Assembly: GCA_964462595.1 (NCBI GenBank)
Contig: CAYWXM010000036.1
Coordinates: forward strand, 1 to 64,000
Reading direction: 5' to 3'
DNA from: SURF-21 sp964462595
Lineage (GTDB): Bacteria > Actinomycetota > Geothermincolia > Geothermincolales > RBG-13-55-18
DNA: 64,000 nucleotides
Under the pieces are notes generated by a model, which saw only the letters and a list, made by a program, of their open reading frames with translations, was not told the DNA's origin and ran no database searches. This document shows, piece by piece, positions 50,588-59,322 of this stretch; the first letter of the stretch is position 1, and each line of letters starts with the position of its first letter. The position numbers and the translations under genes were made by a program.

Positions 50588-53239
50588 TTGAAAAGCGACG
50601 AGATAAGGGCCAGGTTCCTGGATTATTTTCAGAGCAGGGGCCATCGCCTGGTCAAGAGCTCATCTCTCATACCCGACGATCCGACCCTGCTGGTAACCAA
50701 CGCAGGCATGGTGCAGTTCAAGCCCTACTTCCTCGGTAACGTCAGACCGGAATTCACGCGCGCGACCACTTGCCAGAAATGCGTACGTACCACGGACATC
50801 GAGAGGGTGGGGTACACCGCCCGGCACCTTACGTTTTTCGAGATGTTGGGGAATTTCAGTTTCGGAGATTACTACAAGAAAGAGGCTATTTCCTGGGGGT
50901 GGGAATTCCTGACCTCGGAGATGGGGCTAGACCCCTCACGCATGTATTGCTCCGTGTTCGAGGAGGACGACGAGGCTTACGGCATCTGGAAAGAGGTTGT
51001 GGGGGTTCCGGAGGAAAACCTGGTGCGGCTGGGAGCCGATGACAATTTCTGGGACATGGGAGCAACCGGGCCTTGCGGACCCTGCTCCGAGATACTCTAC
51101 GATCAGGGCGAGGAATTCGGTTGTGGCCGTCCCGGTTGCAGGCCGGGATGCGACTGCGACCGTTACCTGGAGCTGTGGAACCTCGTGTTCATGCAATACA
51201 ACCGCGATGAACGGGGAGAGCTGAGCCCTCTGCCCGCTAAGAATATCGATACCGGGCTGGGTCTGGAACGGCTTGCTTCCGTGCTTCAGGGCGCTTCCAA
51301 CAATTTCGAGACCGACAACCTTGCGGCGGTGCTGCATACAGCCGCAGATATCAGCGGCGTAAAATACGGGCAGGGAGAGGACAGCGATATATCGCTAAAG
51401 ATAGTGGCGGACCATTCCCGGGCCGTCACCTTCCTGGTGGGGGACGGCGTGCTTCCCTCCAACGAAGACCGCGGCTATATCCTGAGAAGGCTTATCCGGC
51501 GGGCGGTAAGGCACGGCCGTATCCTGGGCATCGAAGATATATTCCTGCCACGCATGGTGGAGGTGGTGGTGGAGGCCATGGGCGGAGCTTATCCCGACCT
51601 CAAACAGAACAACGCGTTCATCAGCTCCATCATGCGCAGTGAGGAAGAGCGCTTCTCGCAGACCCTGCGCAGCGGGTTGCTCTATCTCGAGGAGGCGGTG
51701 ACCGGCCTCAAACGGCAGGGAGAAGAGATGCTGCCGGGCGACGTGGTGTTTCATCTCCATGACACCCTTGGTTTCCCCTTGGACCTCACCCGTGAACTGG
51801 GGCGGGAGCGAGGCATGGTGCTCGATGAGGCCAGGTTCGAGGTGCTCATGGAAGAGCAGAGGAAACGTGCCAGAGCAGCCCGCGTGGAGGAGGGGTACGT
51901 ATCACAGGCGCGGGAGATCTACTCGGAGATCCTGGACAACTACGGCGAGAGCTTCTTCACGGGTTACGAGACCTTGAAAGACAGGGCGGAAATCGTGGCG
52001 TTAGTAAAGGAAGACCGCGCCGTGGGCAGGGCCGCGCAGGGCGAGGAGGTAGAGGTCTTCCTCGACCGTACGCCCTTCTACGGAGAGATGGGGGGGCAGG
52101 TGGGAGACACAGGAAGCATATACTCCAACTCGGCCGAGGCCGATGTCCTGGACACATATCATCCCGAACGCGGACTTATCTCCCACCGCTGCCGTATAAG
52201 CTGCGGCGTGCTGGAGGTTGGACAGGCGGTGGAGGCGAACGTGGACGGGGAGAGGCGCAACGCCATCAGGCGTAACCATACCGCTACCCACATCGTCCAC
52301 TGGGCATTGAGACAGGTGCTGGGTGAGCATGCGAAGCAGGCCGGCTCACTGGTGGATCCAAGGCGCATGCGCTTCGATTTCACCCACTTCCAGCCGCTGA
52401 CCGGTGAGGAGATGGCGAGGATAGAGGAGATGTCCAACCGCAAGGTCATCGAGGATCTGCCGGTACGCGCGTACGTCACCACATACGAGTACGCCACGAG
52501 CATTGACGCGGTAGCCCTCTTCGGAGAGAAGTACGAGGACTACGTGAGGGTGGTGGAGGTGGACGAGATAAGCCGGGAGCTATGCGGAGGCACGCACGTA
52601 GGAAGGACGGGCGAGATAGGTCTTCTGGTGCTCCTGGGAGAGAGCGGCATAGGCGCGAACATACGCAGGATCGAGGCCGTGACGGGGATGGAGGCATACG
52701 ATTATTTCAGACAGCGCCGGGAGATGGTAGAGGGTATGGCAGCGTCGCTCAAAGTGGAACCGGGCAGGCTTCCGGAGCGCCTGGATCGCATGGCGCATCG
52801 CGTCAAGGAGCTCGAATCCGAAATCAAGAAGCGAGGACGGGAGGAGATGGCATCCCTGGCAGAAGGTGGTATATCCTGGGCCGAGAACGACGCTTCGGGC
52901 GGGGAGAAGATAGTGACCGCCGTCGTTGAAGACATGGATCCTCAATCGCTGCGCGAGTTGGCCGAGCGTACCCTGGCGGCCAGGAAGGCTGGAGTTGTTG
53001 GCATCGCCTCCATATACGGCGGCAAGGCAAACATGGTATTGCATGTATCGAAGGAACTCGTTGCAGGCGGCCTGGATGCCGTGGAAGTGGTGAGGAAGGC
53101 GGGGCGTCTCCTGGGCGGAGGCGGAGGAGGAAGAGCGGATATGGCCGTTGGAGGAGGCTCGGACACGGCGCATCTAGAGGAGGCACTCGAAGCCGTGGTG
53201 AACGAAGTCTTATCGAAACTGGAAAGAGGCGATGCGTAG
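50588..53239 (+). CDS. alaS: Alanyl-tRNA synthetase
   Basis: AlaS charges tRNA-Ala. The 883-residue protein has the class II core (RFLDYFQSRGHRLVKSSSLIP, TFFEMLGNFSFGDYYK, GLGLERLASVLQG), the editing domain with the HxxxH motif in NHTATHIVHWAL and CGGTHVGRTGEIG, and the C-terminal oligomerisation domain ending in a Gly-rich LLGGGGGGRADMAVGGG segment. TTG 50588 lies behind GGGAGGAGAGG. alaS-yqgF-mltG is the actinobacterial order. Confidence 0.97.
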   Translation: MKSDEIRARFLDYFQSRGHRLVKSSSLIPDDPTLLVTNAGMVQFKPYFLGNVRPEFTRATTCQKCVRTTDIERVGYTARHLTFFEMLGNFSFGDYYKKEAISWGWEFLTSEMGLDPSRMYCSVFEEDDEAYGIWKEVVGVPEENLVRLGADDNFWDMGATGPCGPCSEILYDQGEEFGCGRPGCRPGCDCDRYLELWNLVFMQYNRDERGELSPLPAKNIDTGLGLERLASVLQGASNNFETDNLAAVLHTAADISGVKYGQGEDSDISLKIVADHSRAVTFLVGDGVLPSNEDRGYILRRLIRRAVRHGRILGIEDIFLPRMVEVVVEAMGGAYPDLKQNNAFISSIMRSEEERFSQTLRSGLLYLEEAVTGLKRQGEEMLPGDVVFHLHDTLGFPLDLTRELGRERGMVLDEARFEVLMEEQRKRARAARVEEGYVSQAREIYSEILDNYGESFFTGYETLKDRAEIVALVKEDRAVGRAAQGEEVEVFLDRTPFYGEMGGQVGDTGSIYSNSAEADVLDTYHPERGLISHRCRISCGVLEVGQAVEANVDGERRNAIRRNHTATHIVHWALRQVLGEHAKQAGSLVDPRRMRFDFTHFQPLTGEEMARIEEMSNRKVIEDLPVRAYVTTYEYATSIDAVALFGEKYEDYVRVVEVDEISRELCGGTHVGRTGEIGLLVLLGESGIGANIRRIEAVTGMEAYDYFRQRREMVEGMAASLKVEPGRLPERLDRMAHRVKELESEIKKRGREEMASLAEGGISWAENDASGGEKIVTAVVEDMDPQSLRELAERTLAARKAGVVGIASIYGGKANMVLHVSKELVAGGLDAVEVVRKAGRLLGGGGGGRADMAVGGGSDTAHLEEALEAVVNEVLSKLERGDA

Positions 53240-53666
53240 CCTAGGCCTCGACATAGGTAACCGCCGAATAGGCGTTGCCATCTCCGACCCGCTTGGGGTC
53301 AACGCGTTTCCCCTCGAGGTGCTGCGGGACTTCGGACCATCAGATCTGCGCTGCTACGTGAAGGAAAAAGCCAGCCAGGGAGTGCTCGTGGTGGTGGTGG
53401 GTTTGCCGCTGACGCTGAGTGGCAGGGAAGGGGAACAGGCGCGCATAACGCGGGAGTTCGCCGAGGCAATTCAGGAGCTGAAAGGAATTCGTGTGGTTCT
53501 CTGGGACGAAAGGCTGTCAACGGTTGAGGCCAAAAAGAGGCTGCGCGAGGCGGGTCAATCCCTCAGGAAAAGAAAGGTGGACGCGGAGGCGGCAGCGATA
53601 GTGCTCCAGTCCTATCTGGAGTATGGAGACCGCGGGGAAAGCGCAGAGGAGCGGATAGAGGACTGA
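53232..53666 (+). CDS. ruvX: Holliday junction resolvase-like protein YqgF/RuvX
   Basis: YqgF has an RNase H-like fold and is linked to 16S rRNA 5'-end processing. The 144-residue protein has GLDIGNRRIGVAISD, the VVGLPLTLSG segment, LWDERLSTVEAKKRL, and the last Asp in KVDAEAAAIVLQSYL. It overlaps the alaS end by eight bases and mltG starts two bases after it. Confidence 0.94.
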   Translation: MRSLGLDIGNRRIGVAISDPLGVNAFPLEVLRDFGPSDLRCYVKEKASQGVLVVVVGLPLTLSGREGEQARITREFAEAIQELKGIRVVLWDERLSTVEAKKRLREAGQSLRKRKVDAEAAAIVLQSYLEYGDRGESAEERIED

Positions 53667-53667
53667 A

Positions 53668-54681
53668 ATGGCCGCAAGAACTAGAGAGCGGAGAAAGCGT
53701 ATTGCCCTGGTCGCCGTATGTCTTATCGTCGTTCTGATCGTCGTTTTCGCGGTCCTTTTTGTTCATTATTTCTATCCCAGGCGGGGAGAGGAACAGGTAA
53801 AGGTGGTCATCGAGAAGGGAGACACCGCCGCTCAGATCGCCAGCAAACTGCGGGACAGCAAGGTGATCACATCGGCCACCATATTCCGTTTTCTGTCCTG
53901 GCTGCAGGGGCGGCAGGAGGATTTCAAACCCGGCAGCTACCAGCTATATACCGGCATGCACTATGGGGAGGTTTTCTCCATACTGGAAGCAGGGTCCAAC
54001 TACCAGGTGCGCGTGACTATTCCGGAAGGGCTTACGGTGGAACAGACCGCCGCAAGGTTATCGCAAGCGATGGATTTCAGCCAGGAGGATTTCATAGCCG
54101 CGGCGACGAGTGGGGATTACGGCGTACCCATGGTGCCTCCAGAGAGCCAGGACAACCTGGAGGGGTTCCTCTTTCCCAAGACCTACGACCTCCAGGCCGA
54201 CGCTAAGGCAGCGGACGTGGTCAAGGTCCTCCTGGGCCAGTTCGATGCAGAGACCGGTAACCTGGACTGGGCGCGCGCGGGCGAACTCGGAATAACACCA
54301 TACCAGGTGGTGATAGCCGCATCACTCATAGAGCGGGAGGCGGTGCTGGAGGAAGAGAGGTCCCTGGTGGCGGCGGTCATATTCAATCGCCTGCGGGTGG
54401 ATATGCCCCTGCAGATCGACGCCACCGTACAGTACGCCCTTCCGGAATGGAAGGAGACGCTCACTTACGAGGACCTGGAGACCCCTTCTCCTTACAATAC
54501 TTACCTGCACAAGGGTCTGCCCCCGGCTCCCATATGCAGCCCCGGTCTGGCCAGCATCCAGGCTGTGCTGAATCCAGCGCAAGTCGACTATCTGTATTTC
54601 GTTGCAACGGGCGACGGGGGGCATTTTTTCACCTCTGATTACAACGAGTTCCTGCGGGTGAAAGAAGAGGTCCAGCGATAG
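53668..54681 (+). CDS. mltG: Endolytic transglycosylase MltG
   Basis: MltG is a membrane-anchored lytic transglycosylase that ends glycan strands in peptidoglycan. The 337-residue protein has an N-terminal cytosolic basic stretch, one transmembrane helix (residues about 12-36), a LysM-like segment, and the YceG domain with LEGFLFPKTYDLQ, the catalytic Glu in SLIEREAV, FNRLRVDMPLQIDATVQYAL and SPYNTYLHKGLPPAPICSPG. ATG 53668 follows the ruvX stop. In many actinobacteria aroE comes next; here it does not. Confidence 0.95.
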   Translation: MAARTRERRKRIALVAVCLIVVLIVVFAVLFVHYFYPRRGEEQVKVVIEKGDTAAQIASKLRDSKVITSATIFRFLSWLQGRQEDFKPGSYQLYTGMHYGEVFSILEAGSNYQVRVTIPEGLTVEQTAARLSQAMDFSQEDFIAAATSGDYGVPMVPPESQDNLEGFLFPKTYDLQADAKAADVVKVLLGQFDAETGNLDWARAGELGITPYQVVIAASLIEREAVLEEERSLVAAVIFNRLRVDMPLQIDATVQYALPEWKETLTYEDLETPSPYNTYLHKGLPPAPICSPGLASIQAVLNPAQVDYLYFVATGDGGHFFTSDYNEFLRVKEEVQR

Positions 54682-55068
54682 CAGGCCCCAGGCGTGTTTG
54701 CGGGACGCGGGAACGCGGGTATCGCCGCACTGGGGTTAAATGCCGAGGCAGCCGTCATGGGAAGGAGCGCGTATCCTTGCATTACTCCCAGTGCATATTC
54801 CGGAAAGAGTATTGTAAAGATGCACCGTGGGGGATGGGGAGGGAGCCCCGCTCGGCTCTTGGACCGGGCCCGGGCGGTTCCCGTAGCCTGTAACCTGCCG
54901 TTTATGTTTACCGGGAAATGGCCGAAGTATCACATGAGCGAGGGGTATGATATTCGCCCGAGGATGCGGATGCCCCCAAAATCGCCTGCCAGCAAGTTCC
55001 GGTTCCCGGTCGATACCCTTTCCGGTATAGGTCGGGAACGGTGCAGCCAGTGAGAGGTATTTCACGGA
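54682..55068 (+). other. Intergenic region upstream of the hydrogenase-like cluster
   Basis: These 387 bases separate the conserved alaS-ruvX-mltG block from the accessory hydrogenase-like genes. The 119-codon frame at 54694-55053 lacks a ribosome site and any family resemblance, so I do not call it. A TATGAT with AT-richer surroundings near 54947 is a weak promoter candidate for the cluster. Confidence 0.45.
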
Positions 55069-55557
55069 ATGGTAGAGGACAGCGAGGTCTTGAGGAACAG
55101 GATAACGGCTATTTCCGAGGCCCTGGGGGTGATGAACCAGGCCGGGCTGGAGGTGACCGGTAGATCGGCACCCCAACTGATGTATTTCGCCGGCAAGGAT
55201 CTTGGCCTCAAAGAAGCTGCCGCCTACGATAGTACCGACGATCTGGAGCGTGCCTTGAAATGGGTTTTCCCGGAACGGGATGGGATGTGGAAGGTTACTC
55301 TCTGGAAGAACAAGGAAGATGATGATTTCTGGATATATGATGTAGAGGAGATGTTCATCCGCCTCCTTTTCGAGGAATGCCCAATTCGGACAGCCTGCCT
55401 GGAGGCGGGAGTAAAGATGGGAGGTATTGTCTGCCAGACGTTTCACGGTTATGCGGCGGGCATGCTGGAGAGGATATTCTCCCGCAAGGTGGACCTCCAT
55501 ACCGAGCACATGGGCCCTGGTGCCTGCCTTGTGATGCTGGTGACGAACCTGGAGTAG
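55069..55557 (+). CDS. V4R-like (4-vinyl reductase-like) protein of unknown function
   Basis: The 162-residue protein has an N-terminal helical region and a C-terminal half (residues about 95-160) that resembles the V4R ligand-binding domain: a Cys-containing CPIRTACLEAG segment, GGIVCQTFHGYAAGMLERIF and RKVDLHTEHMGPGACLVML. V4R domains bind small hydrophobic or tetrapyrrole-like ligands and some act as regulators. Four Cys residues and several His might bind metal. The resemblance is by eye and not strong. It starts the operon with the hydrogenase-like subunits, whose start codon lies three bases after its stop. Confidence 0.55.
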   Translation: MVEDSEVLRNRITAISEALGVMNQAGLEVTGRSAPQLMYFAGKDLGLKEAAAYDSTDDLERALKWVFPERDGMWKVTLWKNKEDDDFWIYDVEEMFIRLLFEECPIRTACLEAGVKMGGIVCQTFHGYAAGMLERIFSRKVDLHTEHMGPGACLVMLVTNLE

Positions 55558-55560
55558 ACG

Positions 55561-56463
55561 ATGCGAGTAGCGATAGTTTCCCTTAGTTCTTGCCTGGGAT
55601 GCCAGATGGTAATCCTCAGCCTCGAGGACTACCTTTTCACGCTGATCAGCGAGAACAACGTGTCCTACGCGCCCTTTATCGCCGATCAGAAACATCTTAA
55701 CGAGGTCGACCTGGTGCTCGTGGAGGGCGCGATACGTAACGGGGATGATTATCGCAAGGCGAGAGAAGCGCGGGAAAAAGCAGGGCTTCTGGTCGCCCTG
55801 GGAACCTGCGCATGCCATGGAGGTGTACAGGGGCTGGCGGACATGTTCTCGGAGGAAAGGCTGATGAGGCGACGCTTTGGAGCCGGTGCCTCCTTCGAGG
55901 GAGCACCGCAGGAGGTAGGGAGGCTTCTGCCCCTTGATTCATACGTAAAGGTAGACGCATTTTTGCCGGGATGCCCTCCTCCGGTCGAATTGCTCAAATC
56001 CTTCCTCGATTTTGCGGTCTCGGGCACATTGCCCTCGCGCGAAGGTTCGAGCGTGTGCTCGGAGTGCATGGCATCAGGCATCCCGCTTCCTCAGCCTGGC
56101 CCGCGCAGGATGACCGAGGCCGAGCCGGTGGCCGGCAAATGCCTGCTGGAGCAGGGGTTCCTGTGTATGGGGCCCTTTACGAGGGACGGGTGCGGGGCGG
56201 TATGCGTGAACGAGTACGGGGTGCCTTGCGCGGGTTGCAGGGGTCCCAGCGATGCCGTGCTCAAGGGCGGGGGGCAGGACCCGCAGTCGGAGACTTTGCG
56301 CAGGCTGGTGAGGGCCACGGGAAAGAACCTTCGCGAGATACAGCAGGCTGTGCGAGACCCTGCGCATACATTTTTCAAGTACTGCATGGCGGAGCCTCTC
56401 CTGAGGCGTCGCAGGTCGGGAGGCACCGCGCCGTTCATGCATCGTCTGGGAGAAAAGGAATAG
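55561..56463 (+). CDS. [NiFe]-hydrogenase small subunit, group 3-like
   Basis: The 300-residue protein is the electron-transfer subunit of a [NiFe]-hydrogenase-type complex (Mvh/Frh/Hox-like, also related to NuoB). Proximal-cluster cysteines are C11 and C14 (SCLGCQM), C83 (GTCACHGG) and C138 (PGCPPP). The C-terminal part adds eight more Cys (C166, C169, C194, C202, C211, C215, C223, C226), enough for two further [4Fe-4S] clusters as in group 3 small subunits. There is no twin-arginine signal, so the complex is cytosolic. It is followed 43 bases later by the large subunit. Confidence 0.85.
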   Translation: MRVAIVSLSSCLGCQMVILSLEDYLFTLISENNVSYAPFIADQKHLNEVDLVLVEGAIRNGDDYRKAREAREKAGLLVALGTCACHGGVQGLADMFSEERLMRRRFGAGASFEGAPQEVGRLLPLDSYVKVDAFLPGCPPPVELLKSFLDFAVSGTLPSREGSSVCSECMASGIPLPQPGPRRMTEAEPVAGKCLLEQGFLCMGPFTRDGCGAVCVNEYGVPCAGCRGPSDAVLKGGGQDPQSETLRRLVRATGKNLREIQQAVRDPAHTFFKYCMAEPLLRRRRSGGTAPFMHRLGEKE

Positions 56464-56506
56464 GGAAGGCAGATGGCGGCGCCTGAACGGATAAGATGGT
56501 GACGAT

Positions 56507-57826
56507 ATGTCGGAGATATTGATCGATCCGGTGACGAGGATATACGGAAAGGCCAGCATGCGAGTTATCCTCGATGAGAAGGGAAGACCACGGGAAGCTC
56601 GCCTGCAGGCTTTCGGCTACCGTGGCTTTGACCAGATAGCGAGAGGATCGCATGTCGAGAACCTCTGCACCCTGGTTTCCAGGATATGCGGAGGAGATTC
56701 CCTCTTCCATCAGCTTGCGGCCGCAGCGGCGGTAGAAAAAGCGCTGGGCGTGGAGCCGCCACCGGAGGCGCAACGGCTGCGGGAACTTGCCTTGTGGGGG
56801 CAGATGTTCGAGCGGCACGCGGTTTCCCTGACCGTGCACAGCCTCCCCGACCTGCTCTTTCCGTCATCTGATCCGGGATTGCGCAATATCATCAGCATAT
56901 ATCGCGTGGACGAGGAGACGATCAAGCGTCTCATGGTTTTGAAGTCCGTCGCTACCAGCGTGTTGAGAGAGGCGGGTGGAAGAGCGGTGCACCCGGTAAA
57001 TTTCCTTCCCGGGGGAGCTGTGAAGGATATACCCGAGGAGAGGAGGCGGGCTCTTATCGAAAAGCTGAACGAGATAAGGCCATTGCTTATAGAGACCGGC
57101 CGCCTGGTGAAATTGCTCTTGCGCAGGAACGAGGAGGCGGTAAACATGCTTGGAAGCGATACCGTACCTTGCCTTTCCCTCAAAGGAGAAAGCGGCATGG
57201 TGACCGCAGGGAAATCGCTGGCAGTGGTAGGCGAAGGGGGCGAGATCGTGGGCACGCTCACCCAGCAGGAAGCCGCCGAGAGGCTGCAGGAAAATAATTC
57301 TGGACATTCACATATCAGGAGCGCAGAGATATCCGGGATCGGAGAGGTAAGGGTAGGTCCGCTGGCACGTCTGAACGTCAACGGAAGATACGGCACGGCC
57401 CAGGCCGACGAGGAACTTGAAGAGGTCAAGGCGCATTGGGGGTTTCCACTCCACCGCAACATGATAAGCCACGTGGCCAGGATCCTGGAGATGATACACG
57501 CCTGGGAAAGGATGGTGAAGCTTCTGGGATTGCCGGCGAGCGAGATGATGCGGCGGACGTTTACCCCTTCCGCGGGTAGCGGCGTGGGGATAGTTGAGGC
57601 CCCCGAAGGGACGCTGGTTTACGGCGTGGTACTCGACGAGATGGGGCTGGTCAAGCAGCTGGCCATAACCGCGCCCCTGCAGTTCAACCTGAAATCCCTG
57701 GAAAGAGCGGTGCTGGAGAGCGCGCGCGCCGTATCTGCAGGCGTCGAGACGACAGAAAGAGTCGGCTCCATGCTGGAAACGGCTATGCGGGCTTTCGCCC
57801 CGTGTATACCATGTGGAGTACATTAA
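56507..57826 (+). CDS. [NiFe]-hydrogenase large subunit with degenerate active-site motifs
   Basis: The 439-residue protein has the family plan: DPVTRI at residue 7, the L1 region at 59-68 and the L2 motif at the end. Each has a deviation. The DPVTRIEGH motif reads DPVTRIYGK, so the Glu used for proton transfer is Tyr13. L1 (RICGxCxxxH) reads RICGGDSLFH, so the second Cys, a bridging NiFe ligand, is Asp64. L2 keeps C433 and C436 (APCIPCGVH) but the protein ends at the His, with no C-terminal peptide for maturation-protease cleavage. Three of four metal-ligand Cys remain. The complex may not activate H2, or may hold another cofactor. Confidence 0.85.
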   Translation: MSEILIDPVTRIYGKASMRVILDEKGRPREARLQAFGYRGFDQIARGSHVENLCTLVSRICGGDSLFHQLAAAAAVEKALGVEPPPEAQRLRELALWGQMFERHAVSLTVHSLPDLLFPSSDPGLRNIISIYRVDEETIKRLMVLKSVATSVLREAGGRAVHPVNFLPGGAVKDIPEERRRALIEKLNEIRPLLIETGRLVKLLLRRNEEAVNMLGSDTVPCLSLKGESGMVTAGKSLAVVGEGGEIVGTLTQQEAAERLQENNSGHSHIRSAEISGIGEVRVGPLARLNVNGRYGTAQADEELEEVKAHWGFPLHRNMISHVARILEMIHAWERMVKLLGLPASEMMRRTFTPSAGSGVGIVEAPEGTLVYGVVLDEMGLVKQLAITAPLQFNLKSLERAVLESARAVSAGVETTERVGSMLETAMRAFAPCIPCGVH

Positions 57827-57859
57827 AGGTAAGGCGAGGAGACGGAGGTCGAGGCGAAG

Positions 57860-58150
57860 TTGGAAAACATGGAAACCGCGGAGCCCATGATAAGGATAGA
57901 CCTCGAGAGGTGCACGGGCTGCCTCGAGTGTATCGATGTCTGTCCTCAGGTGGAGAACCTGGAGTTTCCAGTCTTCGAAAAAGGGGAGGACGGTTATCCG
58001 CGCGTGATCAACGAGGAGAGCTGCATCGGCTGTTTGAGCTGCGAGGCATACTGCCGGGCGGAAGCGATAAGGGTTGCTGCCGGAGCCCGGAAGGAGATAT
58101 TCGGGAAGGCAGGAATAAGGGCGGAGTTAAAATGCAGGACCATGTTCTGA
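57860..58150 (+). CDS. 2[4Fe-4S] ferredoxin-type protein
   Basis: The 96-residue protein has two 4Fe-4S motifs: C18-x2-C21-x2-C24-x3-C28 (CTGCLECIDVC) and C55-x2-C58-x2-C61-x3-C65 (CIGCLSCEAYC). The second lacks the usual Pro after its last Cys. It is probably the electron-carrier or electron-entry subunit of the hydrogenase-like complex encoded just upstream. The start is TTG 57860, though ATG 57869 in the same frame is equally likely. Confidence 0.88.
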   Translation: MENMETAEPMIRIDLERCTGCLECIDVCPQVENLEFPVFEKGEDGYPRVINEESCIGCLSCEAYCRAEAIRVAAGARKEIFGKAGIRAELKCRTMF

Positions 58151-58480
58151 GGGGTGTGTTTGCGGAGAGATGGTCTGCATCGAGTCCAGGCAGGAGACGT
58201 TCCGGGGAAAGGAGGTAACAAGCGTTTTCCAGGCTGTAGCGTGAAAGAAGCGCTTTGCCGGAGGGAGTTCGTGTCAAGAAAAACGGTGAGATGACGATAT
58301 CTATGCATTAGAGCCTGGTTTAACTTTAGTATAATCAAGCAACAGAAACAACGGGATTAAAAAGCAAATATCGTAATGTCGATAACTGTAAAAGGTGTTT
58401 AGAATAACATTGCCAACAGGTTTTACGAAGGTAAGAGGGCAGTGAGCCCTCTTTACCGCTAGGGCAGGAGGTGGTGTGGA
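58151..58480 (+). other. AT-rich intergenic region before the Roadblock genes
   Basis: This 330-base stretch holds no gene I can support and is clearly AT-richer than its flanks (about 58280-58430). A perfect TATAAT lies at 58330-58335 without a clear -35, and a second TAGAAT near 58400. A hairpin at 58431-58456 (GTAAGAGGGC paired with GCCCTCTTTAC, one bulge) stands just before the AGGAGG of the first Roadblock gene. It probably holds the promoter and leader of the signalling module. Confidence 0.5.
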
Positions 58481-58834
58481 TTGCCCGATCTGAGAAAAGT
58501 CCTGGAAGAATTGGTTGCCACTGGAACGGTTCGAGCCGCACTGGTGGTGGGAAGGGATGGCTTCATTATCGAGACGGCGGGTGAGGATGCCGGCCAGCTG
58601 GAAGCCGTGGGCGCCATAGCGCCCAGTTCTCTGGGTGCCGCTGAGGTCATAGGATTGGAACTGGCTCAAGGCCCCATGGCACAGGCGATGTTCGAATTCG
58701 AGAAGGGCGCAATACTTATGAGCGCGGTGGGCGCCGATGCGATTCTGGTTTCCATCCTGCCCTCGGGAGCTAACCTGGGGAAAGCGAGATACGATATCCG
58801 TAAGTATCTTCCCGCCATCGAGACCTCGCTCTAG
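58481..58834 (+). CDS. Roadblock/LC7 domain protein 1
   Basis: The 117-residue protein is a Roadblock/LC7 fold (MglB/CvnB-like). Features are the N-terminal helix VLEELVATGTVRAALVVGRDGF, a central GAIAPSSLGAAEVIG helix, and the C-terminal ALILVSILPSGANLG-type strand followed by a helix. Such proteins act as GTPase-activating or scaffolding partners of small GTPases. It starts with TTG 58481 behind AGGAGGTGG and differs from the two following Roadblock proteins, which resemble each other more. Confidence 0.85.
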   Translation: MPDLRKVLEELVATGTVRAALVVGRDGFIIETAGEDAGQLEAVGAIAPSSLGAAEVIGLELAQGPMAQAMFEFEKGAILMSAVGADAILVSILPSGANLGKARYDIRKYLPAIETSL

Positions 58835-58899
58835 GGGATGAACGGTACCGTTTTCTCCTTGTATGAGTGAGCGTCCTGGTATTCTTTCAGGAGGTTAGA

Positions 58900-59274
58900 T
58901 TGGCTTCAGACAGAATAGAGAAGATGAACTCCATCCTCAGGGAACTGCGTTCCAGCCTGCAGGAGATCGAAGCGGCGGTACTTATAAGCTCTGACGCCAT
59001 GGCCCTGGCTTCGGACATCTCGGACGACGCGGACGAGGAGAAGATCGGAGCCCTTTCAGCCTCAGTGCTCGGAATGGGCGAAAGGGCGGCCCGCGATCTC
59101 AAGAGGGGCGAGCTGGACCAGGTGTACATCAAGGGCGACCAGGGTTACCTGCTGCTGGTGCATTGCGGGCCGGACGCCCTGCTATCGCTTCTGGTAAGGC
59201 CGGAGGCGAAACTGGGCGTGGTCTTCATGGAAGGCAAACGCACCGCCGAAGAGCTGGCAAAACTTTTCGAATGA
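58900..59274 (+). CDS. Roadblock/LC7 domain protein 2
   Basis: At about 124 residues this is a second Roadblock/LC7 protein. The core reads LQEIEAAVLISSDAMALASDI, IGALSASVLGMGERAARDL and KLGVVFMEGKRTAEELAKLF. I start at TTG 58900, which has AGGAGG at correct spacing; the frame from 58867 adds 11 residues. It is close in pattern to the next gene (59323), suggesting tandem duplication. It may pair with the GTPase at 63.3 kb. Confidence 0.85.
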   Translation: MASDRIEKMNSILRELRSSLQEIEAAVLISSDAMALASDISDDADEEKIGALSASVLGMGERAARDLKRGELDQVYIKGDQGYLLLVHCGPDALLSLLVRPEAKLGVVFMEGKRTAEELAKLFE

Positions 59275-59322
59275 GAACGTTAAGAAATAGAACGTTCGGA
59301 TTACGCATAGGAGGTCGATTAC

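Noticed and set aside
54694..55053. Open frame of 119 codons between mltG and the V4R-like gene
   Set aside because: No ribosome site, no recognisable domain, and composition unlike the neighbouring genes; treated as intergenic.
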